64,000 nucleotides of DNA. It comes from Epithemia pelagica (Eukaryota; Bacillariophyta; Bacillariophyceae; Surirellales; Surirellaceae). The notes under the pieces were generated by a model. It was given only the letters and a program-made list of their open reading frames with translations. It was not told the DNA's origin and did not search any database. The stretch is from positions 2,790,001-2,854,000 of the forward strand of contig OX337237.1 of assembly GCA_946965045.2 (NCBI GenBank), given 5' to 3'. Made by a program: the position numbers and the translations under genes. Below are positions 53,501 through 62,662 of the stretch, in pieces. The first letter of the stretch is position 1. Each line of letters opens with the position of its first letter.

Positions 53501-54091
53501 GGTCCTATTCCGGAAAATATCGGGGACCTCGAAGCATTGGAGTCACTCCTCCTGTCGAACAATGACTTGACGGGAACTCTGCCGAGTAGTTTTGGTCTAT
53601 TGAGTAATTTGGTCGTCTTTTATGCCGGATTCAATCCTCAATTGGGTGGTCCCCTTCCCAATGTTACGTTGTTGACATCGCTCACCCACCTGTGGTTGGA
53701 AGATACGGATTTTACTGGACCCATTCCCGAAGATGTGGGTGGCATGAGCAGTTTGCAATATTTAATCTTGACCAATAATCGCTTGTCGGGTACGATTCCC
53801 ACCAGTATTGGTCAACTTTCCAATCTCCTTCAATTTCGAGTGCTTCTAAATCCCGAATTGCGAGGTCCTATACCAAGTTCCATGGCCGATTTGACCAAAC
53901 TGAGTCTTTTTAACATTCACAATACCTCCTTGACAGGTGAGGTTCCCTTGTGCTCGGTGGTAGACTCACGATCCTATAGCATTGTGGCAGCCGATTGCGA
54001 CCAAGTCAATTGTACCTGTTGTACTCAGTGTTGTGACAGAGTAACGGGATCCGAGGACTCTCTCTTTAGAAGTGTCTGTGCTTTGCAATAA
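50597..54091 (+). CDS. TIR-transmembrane-LRR receptor-like protein 1
   Basis: 1164 residues, single exon. A Ser/Asn/Thr-rich N-terminal ~275 residues is followed by LTAQGFLRALELEDEILLSDY (family motif) and the TIR domain (~314-430): EDCFLSHRGPDTKRD, YGYRLFVDAQ, and SSWCLRELYTAL with Glu396 at the position of the NADase Glu of plant and SARM1 TIRs. A post-TIR block (PAYAGLQL...PYTTLEGFAVDCLHP...WRWYCPLKPP) leads to one helix (~624-648, YTFWILILLILLCGVG) with basic residues before and acidic after, predicting the TIR inside and the C-terminus outside. A Thr/Pro/Ser stalk, an LRR cap (NQINWLSAAHECEWAMVTC), ~10 plant-type LRRs (~834-1115, LTGxIPxxIGxLxxL) and a Cys cluster (NCTCCTQCCD) complete it. 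There is no signal peptide, as expected for a signal-anchor protein. Confidence 0.85.
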   Translation: MEAVAAAATTSSDDHVAVSMRTNEPSQNEPSLAEDSNTTNNDDNSNRKDQDSNLELDKQEGILPVSPHSQPGMSTPNSSVNSFQAKAASFPVEVDDRQRDDSNQPEDVKNENEAPSSIRSHQTNESSSAASTPDTNSSSSSRKVSSMPIAKEECFRKQENLDDNSEALHGNNSPRNNQNEPTSHVPLPVAAMNANPPMPSSPSVDTLALTVFDGTREEDTILTPTTAPPTTNTTTPPPLSPPTLTTTLVLDSDGMTSQSSVHRNNSYNKNYKNKKPLTAQGFLRALELEDEILLSDYVLLPQDDPRRHSTDYSGEDCFLSHRGPDTKRDLVVPLARTLTNLYGYRLFVDAQAVNEHARGSGHLPKRDVLRHALWKCQSMLILISRTFDQSSWCLRELYTALYRRRGDSDFELCILWCDGLTPELGNHLPAYAGLQLHRYHPAPPHQGGEEESNGATAVASYQPYTTLEGFAVDCLHPVVRHLISGPTAPLVSQAIFTETWRWYCPLKPPTTHPGPPPPSVLATRLQSNGTPLSTTTTDVVLSNDPNTPPFTRTNKDAEVASNDNDVTSHKNNTNQEQQQPRAEDVEVGSSSTSRSSPSHDDNQDKSKKPPSLLSSWNRNPTLRYTFWILILLILLCGVGIIVAVVLRNTKDDDDNNNNTNGQSASLDSPSSSTTSNPSVPPTLSPSTLSPTTAFPTRVPTPTPSGAPSTSTAPSMDPRKVVLVEFLRNQTRVETPLQYPAQDLSTSSIEELALTWLVDEDSLALEVNDASSQRRIVQRYALATLWFLQTPETTWRQVNQINWLSAAHECEWAMVTCRNTTITNDNGEEVGMDLVVDQLALGRLKLTGTISEDVGLLTDVTSLELTGNSLIGPFPPLVLQMTSLTVLRLDGNALTGPIPNELGTTLTQLQDLRLWNNLLTGTLPSSIGELSRLTYLDTGNNPSLGGVLPTTLTQLTALESMRLWINNFTGPIPENIGDLEALESLLLSNNDLTGTLPSSFGLLSNLVVFYAGFNPQLGGPLPNVTLLTSLTHLWLEDTDFTGPIPEDVGGMSSLQYLILTNNRLSGTIPTSIGQLSNLLQFRVLLNPELRGPIPSSMADLTKLSLFNIHNTSLTGEVPLCSVVDSRSYSIVAADCDQVNCTCCTQCCDRVTGSEDSLFRSVCALQ

Positions 54092-54984
54092 GTAGAAGAG
54101 CCAAAACATCCAGAAGAGGTCGACCGAGGTGAAACGTTATGGAAGCAACGGATATAATAACGAGAGACCACACGGGTTTAATTCAGCACAAGCAGGAACA
54201 TAATCCACATGGCGTAAAGGATCAGGAATTTGAGCCACGAAGCATATCTCATGTTGGCTGTGTATCATGTCTTGTTGCCTTTCATCAAATCAAGGCTGTC
54301 AAATCGGCAAATCCGAAACGCAATGGAAAAGCCACGAGCCTCCAGCCCACAGATCGACGTGAAATGCATCCAAAATATTGGTATCAGGTGTATTGCATAT
54401 TGCATCACGCAGTAGGGAAACGATAGACTCTACCCAAGAAACCATGTCGTCTAAGTTTTGCACTCTTTCGATGGGTTGCTGTCATATGTTATTAAAGACA
54501 AGACGCACGGAAGGGAGATGCACTTTCTGGTGATCTTCTCTTGGACTCATTTTACGTGAACGCGACTGACGGATTGCGCGGGTGTTTGGTTCTTCTCACA
54601 GGCGCATGGAGGACCTCGCTTCACAGTGGCTGTACACGCACAGTTTGTATGCTCTCCGAAGCTTGTTAGCACACCGCCAAGTTTGCTTCGATCTTGCTGT
54701 TCCTTTTCCTTTTGTGGTTGCTTAGACCACAACTTTATGCTCTGTTGTGGCTCAGGCCTGCAGTGTCAAGGTTTACGCTCGCTTTCGGCTGACAGAACAA
54801 AAGCACGTAGCACAGGTAGAGAACCCGGAGGTTTGCGTGAATGCATTGCTCGCGATCTTCTTTGGGAACGCGACTTGGAAATTGTAGGATATGATGATCC
54901 ATGTTCACATGTTTCTGTCTTCTCATTTCCCTTTTGAGACAATTCACTACGACACTCGATTGTTCTATCCTGACGTTCTACATC
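54092..54984. other. Intergenic region between TIR-LRR genes 1 and 2
   Basis: Only motif-free short frames. The open frame of gene 2 extends upstream of its chosen ATG to 54901, but that part reads as non-coding. Confidence 0.5.
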
Positions 54985-57597
54985 ATGGAGAACGAGGCAC
55001 AAGTACGATCTCAGAATACTAGCAATGACTGGTATCACGACAAGGATGACCACGACAACGGGATTAACCGTATGCAGTCATCGTCGGATTCTTTGACCGG
55101 TGAAAACTTCTTGCGAGCCATGGAATCGGAAGATACAACGCTTCTGTCTCGCTTTATTTTCCCCAAAGAACAAGAAGATGTTGATGACGAGTATCCAGGC
55201 GAAGATTGCTTTCTGTCGCACCGCGGACCCGATACGAAACGTGACTTGGTGATTCCATTGGCCCGTTCCCTCAAAGAATTGTACGGTTATCGCTTCTTTC
55301 TAGACGCCGAGCCAGTCAATGAACACTCTCGAGCGTCCGGTCATCGCAACAAAACGGACGTGCTTCGACAGGCTTTGTGGAAATGCCGCGTCTTGTGGAA
55401 ATGCCGCGTCTTTGTGGTGTTCTTGTCTCGTGAGTTTCACAAATCCAAATGGTGTCTGAAGGAATTGTATACAGCCCTTTACCGGCATCGAGGCAAAGAC
55501 AACCATGACTTTTTGGTGCGCATGGTCTTTTGTGAAGGTATGGATCCTGACATTTGCGATGTCATGCCTGCCTATGCCGGTTTGAAATTGGGACAAACGT
55601 TTGGCACGTTGTACAAACCCTATACGACATTGGAAGGCTTTGTGGTTCATTGTTTGCATCCCACGATACGACAACTTTTGTCAGGAAACAATGCCTCTAT
55701 GGTACCCGACAGTGTATTCACCGAAAAATGGAGGATACATTGTCCCCTCAAACCTCCCAAGTACCTCGAAACAGTGCCCTCAAATTTGGACGAGGAATCG
55801 TATCCCTCAAGGCCAAGTAACATGGAGCACCGCTTTTTTGATGAGGCCACTCAAGAGGGTCCATATGATTCAGACATGAATATTCCCTGGCATTCGACCC
55901 GGAACGAGATCCATGCGAAGTTTAATGCAGAGAGCAGTGAGAAAGACGAACCCAATGGATCTAATGTCGTTTCAGTATGCTCCTGGGCAAGCACACGGAC
56001 TGTCTCGGTCTTAGTTGCGTCTTTTGCCCTTATCCCTTTCGGTGCGATTGTGATTGGTATACTGGTCCCCTTCAACCGTTCCGTCGATGATGACACCCAA
56101 ACCTCGTTGCGTCCAGCAACAAGCATAACTCCCACTCAATCACCATCCCATGTCAGTTCTTTGCCTTCCTCGTTGCCCTCGTCATTTCCCAGCTCCACTC
56201 CGACCGAAACTCCATCTCCGACCGAAGACCCTCGCACAATGGATATTTTAACGTTGATCCAGAGCCACACGCTAGTGCAACCTTTGGCACTTCGTTATCC
56301 TCTCAATCTTGATGAACACTCCTCGGCAACACCAGAAGAAAAAGCATTGACATGGTTAATTGATGAAGATCTGGCGAAATTGGGAGTCCAAACTCCGTCG
56401 GGGCAGCTTCGAACCTTGCAACGGTACGCTCTGGCGACTCTTTGGTTCCTGCAAACACCAGAGAGGCCTTGGAAAGAAAAAGACCAAGTTAACTGGTTAA
56501 GCGAAGCTAATGAGTGTGATTGGGCCATGGTCACCTGTCGAGAAAAGATGACAATGACAAATGCCCAAGGAAGTAGCAACGATACTGAACGAGTCGTAGA
56601 CCGACTGGGAGTGACAGCCCAGAAGCTACAAGGCCCGCCTCCCCAGGATTTGGGCCTGTTGTCGAACTTGAGTTGGTTGGATTTGAAAGGGAATGAACTC
56701 TCGGGATCCTTTCCCAGTTTTATTTTACGGTTGACTGGTTTGGCCTTTTTGGACTTGGCTGGTAATCAATTCACGGGACCAATTCCGGACGAGATTGGAA
56801 CCTTGACTCAGTTACAAGAACTTCGGCTGTGGAGCAATTCTTTTACAGGAACTGTTCCCCCTACCATTGGTGAGCTTTCTAATCTGTTTTATATCAACGT
56901 TGGCACCAATCCTAGCTTGGGAGGCCATTTACCAAGTTCGGTGACGAAATGCACTATGCTTAAAGAAATGGTCTTGTGGTTCAGCAATTTCACTGGACCC
57001 ATTCCAGACGACATTGGCAACTTGGTCGAATTGGGAAACCTACTTCTTTCGGGAAATTCGCTATCGGGCACGATTCCTGACAGTTTCGATCAACTGGTGA
57101 ATCTCGTAGTCTTCATGGCCGAAGGTAATGGCAATTTGGGAGGTCCCCTGCCTAGTAATCTCCCTGAGTTGTCACGGCTAAGCCACGTGTGGTTAGAGGG
57201 CAATCGTTTTACAGGAACAATCCCCAACGGCATTGGACGGTTAACCAACTTGAAGTTTTGGATGTTGCAAAACAATTTGTTGAAGGGTACAATTCCGAGC
57301 AGTGTTGGTCAACTTTCCCAACTATTCGAATGGGACGTTGGTAACAATCCTGGACTGTGGGGCCCCATTCCTACGTCCTTGTCGGACTTGGAAGACTGGC
57401 GTATCTTTAATATCCACTCGACATCCTTGACGGGAAAGGTGCCTCTATGCGGTGTTTATGGGCAACGTCAATACACAACAGTGGCGGCGGATTGTAACAA
57501 AGTCCAGTGTCCTTGTTGCACCCACTGCTGTGACGGTGTGCCAGGCACAAAGTCTCATGGAATCATGTTTGTGGCAAAGTTGAGGACTGAAGAATAA
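54985..57597 (+). CDS. TIR-transmembrane-LRR receptor-like protein 2
   Basis: 870 residues from MENEAQVRSQ, the start giving the usual polar N-terminus. Short leader, LTGENFLRAMESEDTTLLSRF motif, then TIR (~72-195): EDCFLSHRGPDTKRD, YGYRFFLDAEPVNEHSR, KSKWCLKELYTAL with Glu160 retained. A perfect 18-bp duplication doubles LWKCRV within the TIR, just before the strand VFVVFLSREF. The post-TIR block AYAGLKLGQTFGTLY...PYTTLEGF is followed by a helix (~338-364), a short Ser/Pro stalk, the LRR cap (QVNWLSEANECDWAMVTC), ~10 LRRs (~547-810) and the Cys cluster CPCCTHCCD at ~843. It has the shortest N-terminus of the three complete genes. Same orientation as gene 1, 0.9 kb downstream. Confidence 0.85.
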   Translation: MENEAQVRSQNTSNDWYHDKDDHDNGINRMQSSSDSLTGENFLRAMESEDTTLLSRFIFPKEQEDVDDEYPGEDCFLSHRGPDTKRDLVIPLARSLKELYGYRFFLDAEPVNEHSRASGHRNKTDVLRQALWKCRVLWKCRVFVVFLSREFHKSKWCLKELYTALYRHRGKDNHDFLVRMVFCEGMDPDICDVMPAYAGLKLGQTFGTLYKPYTTLEGFVVHCLHPTIRQLLSGNNASMVPDSVFTEKWRIHCPLKPPKYLETVPSNLDEESYPSRPSNMEHRFFDEATQEGPYDSDMNIPWHSTRNEIHAKFNAESSEKDEPNGSNVVSVCSWASTRTVSVLVASFALIPFGAIVIGILVPFNRSVDDDTQTSLRPATSITPTQSPSHVSSLPSSLPSSFPSSTPTETPSPTEDPRTMDILTLIQSHTLVQPLALRYPLNLDEHSSATPEEKALTWLIDEDLAKLGVQTPSGQLRTLQRYALATLWFLQTPERPWKEKDQVNWLSEANECDWAMVTCREKMTMTNAQGSSNDTERVVDRLGVTAQKLQGPPPQDLGLLSNLSWLDLKGNELSGSFPSFILRLTGLAFLDLAGNQFTGPIPDEIGTLTQLQELRLWSNSFTGTVPPTIGELSNLFYINVGTNPSLGGHLPSSVTKCTMLKEMVLWFSNFTGPIPDDIGNLVELGNLLLSGNSLSGTIPDSFDQLVNLVVFMAEGNGNLGGPLPSNLPELSRLSHVWLEGNRFTGTIPNGIGRLTNLKFWMLQNNLLKGTIPSSVGQLSQLFEWDVGNNPGLWGPIPTSLSDLEDWRIFNIHSTSLTGKVPLCGVYGQRQYTTVAADCNKVQCPCCTHCCDGVPGTKSHGIMFVAKLRTEE
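55375..55410 (+). repeat. 18-bp in-frame tandem duplication within the TIR domain
   Basis: TTGTGGAAATGCCGCGTC occurs at 55375-55392 and again at 55393-55410, adding six residues (LWKCRV) not found in the paralogues. Confidence 0.95.
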
Positions 57598-58123
57598 TGG
57601 ACTGTCTTTGTCTGATGAGGTCTGTTGAAAAATGGAGTGAACCAAATGACAAATCGTGAGGGACATACGGACACCCACCGAGAGAACCAGGATAATGCTA
57701 TCATAAGAGTCGACGACATGAATCTAAGGCGAGAAGAAAACTCAAGGAGTACGGAATGACATGAGATTCATTCCTTTTAGGACTGATACTCTTCTAGCTT
57801 AGAGGTGGTTTTCCTGCTACTCCTGTGCGACGAAAGTCATTGGTTGTGTAGATGGAGTGCCGCTCGTGCAGAGACAGCCTGCCTACCTAATTTACATGGA
57901 TAGTCCGAGGATACTTTCTACCAATCAAAAGTATCCATTAGAAACACGTCACTGATCTTTGCATTGGTTCTGGAGATGGAGTGCCGCTCGGAATTGACGT
58001 GACAGAGAGCTTGCGACTTGCGACTCGCAACATACCCGTAGACTCATGTGCAGAGGATTTGTCAACGACAGCAACGACAGGCAAAAGATCTACAATCTAC
58101 CTCAGTAGAGCCGTCATCCACGC
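57598..58123. other. Intergenic region between TIR-LRR genes 2 and 3
   Basis: No gene. A short duplicated phrase GATGGAGTGCCGCTCG occurs at 57852 and 57975. Confidence 0.5.
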
Positions 58124-61100
58124 ATGGATAGAACGATGGATGAACCTTTCAGAGATGGTGAGGGAGTGGAGGAAGGGGAAACTCCTTCTTCGTGGAACGC
58201 GGAAATGAGGGCCAAGGTGGAAGAGGAGGAGAAGAGCGATACAACGGAACATGAAACAGATCACAGAGACATGCAAGAAACTGGTAGTCGTCGAAACTCT
58301 AGTACGAAGAAGAACGATAAGGCGAGGCACGCTTCCTGCCAACCAAAAGGGGAGGAAGACAAATTCGATGAGATTTGGGCTAACAGCAACTCGAACAGCG
58401 ACCTTTTGGAGGAACCGCTTGAATTTCCTTCCACGGTGGTAGTGGATCATCATCAGGCCAGCAAGTACTCAACAAGCCTGACAGGCGAAAATTTTCTACG
58501 TGCCCTGGAAGCGGAAAATCAAGACCTGTTGTCACATTTTATTTATTTCCAACAACAAGCCTCGACGGCTGACCCTAAACAATTTCAGTACGATTGTTTC
58601 ATGTCCCATTTGGACCAAGATACGCAACGAGATTTGGTAGCACCTCTGGCAGAAACCATGCAAGAGATTTATGGATTTCATAGTTTTGTGGACTCGGACA
58701 ACAATCCAAAAGGTGATGTGAAGAGTCCAAACGAAAACAAGGACAGCTCACGGACCATCACTGCCTTGTGGACATGTCGTGTTGTCTTGGTGTTTTTGTC
58801 GCGTGAATTTCACAAATCCAATCGTTGCTTGAAGGAGTTGTATACAGCCTTGTATCGACGCCGCGATCCCTCCCAAGACTTTATCATGCGTATCGTATTT
58901 TGCGATGGCATGGATCCAGGTTTGTGTGACAGTTTGCCAGCGTATGCTGGATTGGATGTGGGTGACACCTTTGGTACCCTGTATCGACCCTACATGACCT
59001 TGGAACAATTTTGTGTCGAATGTATGCATCCCACTATGCGACAATTATTGTCGGGCAATGACGCAACCATTGTCCCCGATGGCATCTTTTTACAACACTG
59101 GAGACGGAATTGTCCTCTCAAACCGCCTCGGTATCTAGTGGAGTCGTCTGCTGCTACCAATCCCACCAAGACGAGTACTCCAACGTCTGCTTTATCTATG
59201 GATATTGCCCATGAGGAGAGTCTTTCCGTTCGCAATCCAAAAGACGTCCTTGTGTCGTCCCTGAAATACAGCTCCAAGCCTCAACAGTCGAAACAGCTCA
59301 AGGAACCGATGAAGGATTCGTCTCGAGGCATGACGAGATCCTCTATCACTCTGAGTCGTGATGACCTGGAGGTTGCTAGCACACCACTACAGCATGACCC
59401 GACACTTTCGAAGAAGGACATTCCAAAACCACAAGCCACAACAGGATTCTTCACTAGGAGAAAAGTAGTTGTATTCGGTTCTGTGATTGGTCTGGTGATT
59501 CTGGTGGTAGCGATTGTCGCTGCAGTGGTGACCACCCGATCCCCCGACACGACCACGTCGTCCGCTTTCAAAGAAGAGCAAGTTGCTCCTTCTCCTTTGC
59601 CCACAACGGCTCCAGTCGCATCCAGGAGTGCTCCCACCCCCGTTTCACCCTCATCACCACCTACGACGCCACCTCCAACGCCGCTACCGACGAGTCCTCC
59701 ATCCCAATTCATGGCTCCTACCACCAGCCCTCGAATCGTCCAGGTGGTCTCCTTTTTACAGAGTGTAACACTTACCACCTCAACCTTGCGCTATCCAGTC
59801 TTTGGACCATCCGCCACACTGGAAGAAAAGGCCTTGGCGTGGATTTTGGACACGGATCCTGCCCAATTAGGAGTAGAAACCGATGCGGAGCAACGACGAC
59901 TGGTACAACGATATGCCCTGGCAACCTTGTGGTTTTTGCAAAACACCACGGAGGCGCTGTGGGAACCAGACGCTCAACAAGGTTGGTTGACGGCGGCACA
60001 CGAATGCGACTGGGCCATGATCACCTGTGAAGACGTGCGGTATTTGGAGGGCATTGGCAATACCATTATTACCGAACGGTTTGTTGACGCGCTGGTAGCT
60101 GTAGGAAAGAATATTCAAGGGCAGCCCTCCAATGATTTGGGACTCTTGACTCGTTTGACAGAATTACTTTTGAGTGAAAATGCTTTGACCGGTCCCTTCC
60201 CTGTGGGCCTGACGCACTTGACGGCACTTAAAGTCTTGGAGTTGGATCAGAATGAGATACAAGGGCCCATTCCCAGCCAGATTGGAGAATTGACGGACCT
60301 GGTTGAATTGAGAGCCTGGAGCAATCTCTTGTCAGGACGAGTTCCCTATAGTTTTCGGCGTTTGTCCAAGCTAACGACATTGGATTTGGATGACAACGAA
60401 ATTTCAGGTACCTTTCCTTCGGCGCTCACGAGTTTGACCAATCTACGATTTTTGGAATTGGACAACAATGCCTTTTCGGGAACCATCCCTGATAGCTTTA
60501 TTTCGCCCTTGTCTAATCTCCGCTTGCTCGAGTTGGATGGCAATCAGTTTTCGGGGCCGCTCCCAACAACACTATCGGGATTGATACAGCTGAATACTTT
60601 GTATTTGCACGACAACCGATTCACCGGTTCTATACCAGAGGATATTGGCCGTTTGACCAATATGATACGTCTTGCCTTTCAGCAAAACCGATTCACTACC
60701 TTTCTTCCGAGCAGCGTTGGTGACATGGTCAAATTGACTTACTTGAGCTGTCATTCCTGCAGACTATCAGGGTCTATTCCCGGTACATTATCAAACTTGA
60801 CCGATCTGAACACACTCGACCTTTCGTTGAATGATTTGACAGGGACCGTGTTTAGTGGCTTGAGCGAATTGTCCAATCTAGAGGTGTTCAGCATTAGTCG
60901 CAATCCAGATTTGGGTGGAACCATTCCCAGCGAAATCGCCGACTTTCCTCAACTAACACGGTTGTATGCCTATGCGACCAATATATCGGGTGATATTCCA
61001 CTTTGTTTGAACACAAACAGAACCTATGAATATATTGTGGCCGATTGTGAAGAAGTTTCTTGTCCCTGTTGCACCCATTGTTGCCCCGCATTTGGTGATA

Positions 61101-61132
61101 TTCCCTCCTTTGGAAATTCAAACTGCCTGTGA
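58124..61132 (+). CDS. TIR-transmembrane-LRR receptor-like protein 3, divergent TIR
   Basis: 1002 residues. Charged Glu/Lys-rich N-terminal ~115 residues, LTGENFLRALEAENQDLLSHF motif, then a TIR domain that departs from its neighbours: DCFMSHLDQDTQRD replaces DCFLSHRGPDTKRD, the segment after FVDSDNNP is shortened and rewritten, and the conserved Trp of SKWCLKEL is Arg (SNRCLKELYTAL), although Glu238 remains. Fold residues elsewhere are kept (VVLVFLSREFHKS; PAYAGLDVGDTFGTLY). The helix at ~447-470 (VVVFGSVIGLVILVVAIVAAVV) is preceded by TRRK. Pro/Ser/Thr stalk, LRR cap (GWLTAAHECDWAMITC), ~12 LRRs (~668-970) and CPCCTHCC end the protein. The frame is complete, so this is either a specialised or a signalling-dead member. 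Confidence 0.85.
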   Translation: MDRTMDEPFRDGEGVEEGETPSSWNAEMRAKVEEEEKSDTTEHETDHRDMQETGSRRNSSTKKNDKARHASCQPKGEEDKFDEIWANSNSNSDLLEEPLEFPSTVVVDHHQASKYSTSLTGENFLRALEAENQDLLSHFIYFQQQASTADPKQFQYDCFMSHLDQDTQRDLVAPLAETMQEIYGFHSFVDSDNNPKGDVKSPNENKDSSRTITALWTCRVVLVFLSREFHKSNRCLKELYTALYRRRDPSQDFIMRIVFCDGMDPGLCDSLPAYAGLDVGDTFGTLYRPYMTLEQFCVECMHPTMRQLLSGNDATIVPDGIFLQHWRRNCPLKPPRYLVESSAATNPTKTSTPTSALSMDIAHEESLSVRNPKDVLVSSLKYSSKPQQSKQLKEPMKDSSRGMTRSSITLSRDDLEVASTPLQHDPTLSKKDIPKPQATTGFFTRRKVVVFGSVIGLVILVVAIVAAVVTTRSPDTTTSSAFKEEQVAPSPLPTTAPVASRSAPTPVSPSSPPTTPPPTPLPTSPPSQFMAPTTSPRIVQVVSFLQSVTLTTSTLRYPVFGPSATLEEKALAWILDTDPAQLGVETDAEQRRLVQRYALATLWFLQNTTEALWEPDAQQGWLTAAHECDWAMITCEDVRYLEGIGNTIITERFVDALVAVGKNIQGQPSNDLGLLTRLTELLLSENALTGPFPVGLTHLTALKVLELDQNEIQGPIPSQIGELTDLVELRAWSNLLSGRVPYSFRRLSKLTTLDLDDNEISGTFPSALTSLTNLRFLELDNNAFSGTIPDSFISPLSNLRLLELDGNQFSGPLPTTLSGLIQLNTLYLHDNRFTGSIPEDIGRLTNMIRLAFQQNRFTTFLPSSVGDMVKLTYLSCHSCRLSGSIPGTLSNLTDLNTLDLSLNDLTGTVFSGLSELSNLEVFSISRNPDLGGTIPSEIADFPQLTRLYAYATNISGDIPLCLNTNRTYEYIVADCEEVSCPCCTHCCPAFGDIPSFGNSNCL

Positions 61133-61134
61133 TT

Positions 61135-61176
61135 GGGTAATAGCTGCCCTTCTTTGGAAATTCTAGGCAGCTACCC
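61135..61176 (+). terminator. Possible 3'-UTR hairpin after TIR-LRR gene 3
   Basis: GGGTAATAGCTGCC pairs with GGCAGCTACCC 17 bases later, with a 3-base bulge, starting two bases after the stop codon of gene 3. The role is only inferred from position. Confidence 0.3.
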
Positions 61177-61468
61177 ATCCTTGTCGGACCCCCGACTTAT
61201 AGGCTGGGTTTCCACGAAGAATGACGAGATACGAGATGCATCTGTGTATTTGGACAACGCCAAAAAAAACAAGTCTCACAACAATTTCGAGAATTGACAC
61301 CCCACGATACGGCCCATGATTTGTTTGGACCACCACCAACAACAATAACACCAACGGCGTCCCACCGCCACAACATCAACAACAAGAGCAGTATGAGTAA
61401 ACGAATGGCAATAATCAGTCGTTTTGGTTGCACAGCCACTCCCTATGCACAAGCTTTAAAGAGCAGGG

Positions 61469-62662
61469 GTGGAACGTGCGGATCAATCGGGTGTTCAAGA
61501 TTTTTGTTTCGCCATGTCGACACAAGCCACCTTGGTTGATGTTCGACAGTCCACCTTTGCTCAAATGGCAGGTTTGCTGGGCAATGCCTCCACGGTCCGA
61601 TGGTATTCCGTGGACGAACGCAAAAAGCAAGAAACACAGTCCCCCCCCCCCAAAGACACTCCACCATCCGCGTCTTTCCAAAACAAGGACAACACTGCAG
61701 TCGTTGCTGCTTCTAGGAACCATGAGACCAGCAACACGTCCTCGTCCTCGTTTGGATCGCTCCAACAGCCTACCTTGCTTCCAGTGGACCCTGTTTTGAA
61801 GGTAGAACGAAAATTTTTGCAACAGCATGTTTGTCCTTCGGGATCCATGACGATCGAATCCTTGCAACAAACATCCAAGGCCTTGTTCGCATCCCACTCG
61901 GATGTGAGTCTTGAAACGAAACCTGACTCCTATCCTGTTGTTGAATGAGGGGTTGCAAGAGCTGTGGAACTAGATTCCAGCGTGTTGGTATACCAAGACT
62001 CACAGAACACACCAATTCTAAAGACTGGGAAGGATCCGATGATCGACTGGATCAATCAACAATCTTCCGATCCATGGTAAACTTTTCCGTTACTCTCATT
62101 CATGAAAATCCATCAATAGAGCCGCAGAAACACATCAACATGCACTCCAGCTCAACAACCATCAAACGAACCAACCACGAAACAAAGAATGTGAGCATTC
62201 CACGTGGAATTGGTGAGCTGACGGACCCTACCTCGCTTGACTTTCCAAATCAATGGTCTTGTGGAGCCAATATTTGAGGCAATATCGAACTTTACAAAAT
62301 TGAATTTCGTGAGTTTCCGTTCCAACGTTAGGGCAACCAGTGGCAACGACTTTTCAGGTCTCATTCCTGATCACTTGCTCTCGGCCTTGAGGTTTCTGGA
62401 TTTTTCAAAAAATCAAAGGCTGGAGGGTATCATTTCAACCTTGGTTGGGAACCTTCCCGTTTTCACTGTCTTCTACGCCTGTCGCACCATCCGGACAGGC
62501 GCCATACGTCTGTCTCTGTGTGGGTCGGCAGAGGGGAGGTCTAGTTTGGTCGTTGTGGATTGCGAAAAAGTGGCGTGCCCGTGTTGCTTGTATTGCTGTC
62601 TAGCGTTTGGGGATTGTCCTGGCTTTGACTTTATCAAACTGGAGTACATTACTTACTTCTGA
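61469..62662 (+). pseudogene. Decayed LRR gene remnant joined to unrelated sequence
   Basis: The 3' part (about 62190-62662) is a broken member of the neighbouring family: SIPRGIGELTDPTSLDF, then after a frameshift near 62245 FSGLIPDHLLSALRFLDFSKNQ, ending with VVVDCEKVACPCCLYCC, the family Cys cluster. No TIR or transmembrane part is present. The 5' part (61469-61948) reads MSTQATLVDVRQSTFAQMAG... with a mitochondrial-looking RWYSVDERKK and is not LRR sequence. An adjacent frame from 61945 starts MRGCKSCGTRFQ, vaguely like the CxxCG zinc motif of YqeH/NOA1-type GTPases. The mosaic suggests recombination between a TIR-LRR copy and another gene, followed by decay. Confidence 0.55.

Noticed and set aside
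54139-54426. 95-residue frame between TIR-LRR genes 1 and 2
   Set aside because: No similarity to the cluster family and ordinary intergenic composition.
50597-61132. Reading the LRR genes as plant-type LRR receptor kinases
   Set aside because: No kinase motifs (GxGxxG, HRD, DFG) occur anywhere; the cytosolic side carries a TIR domain instead.
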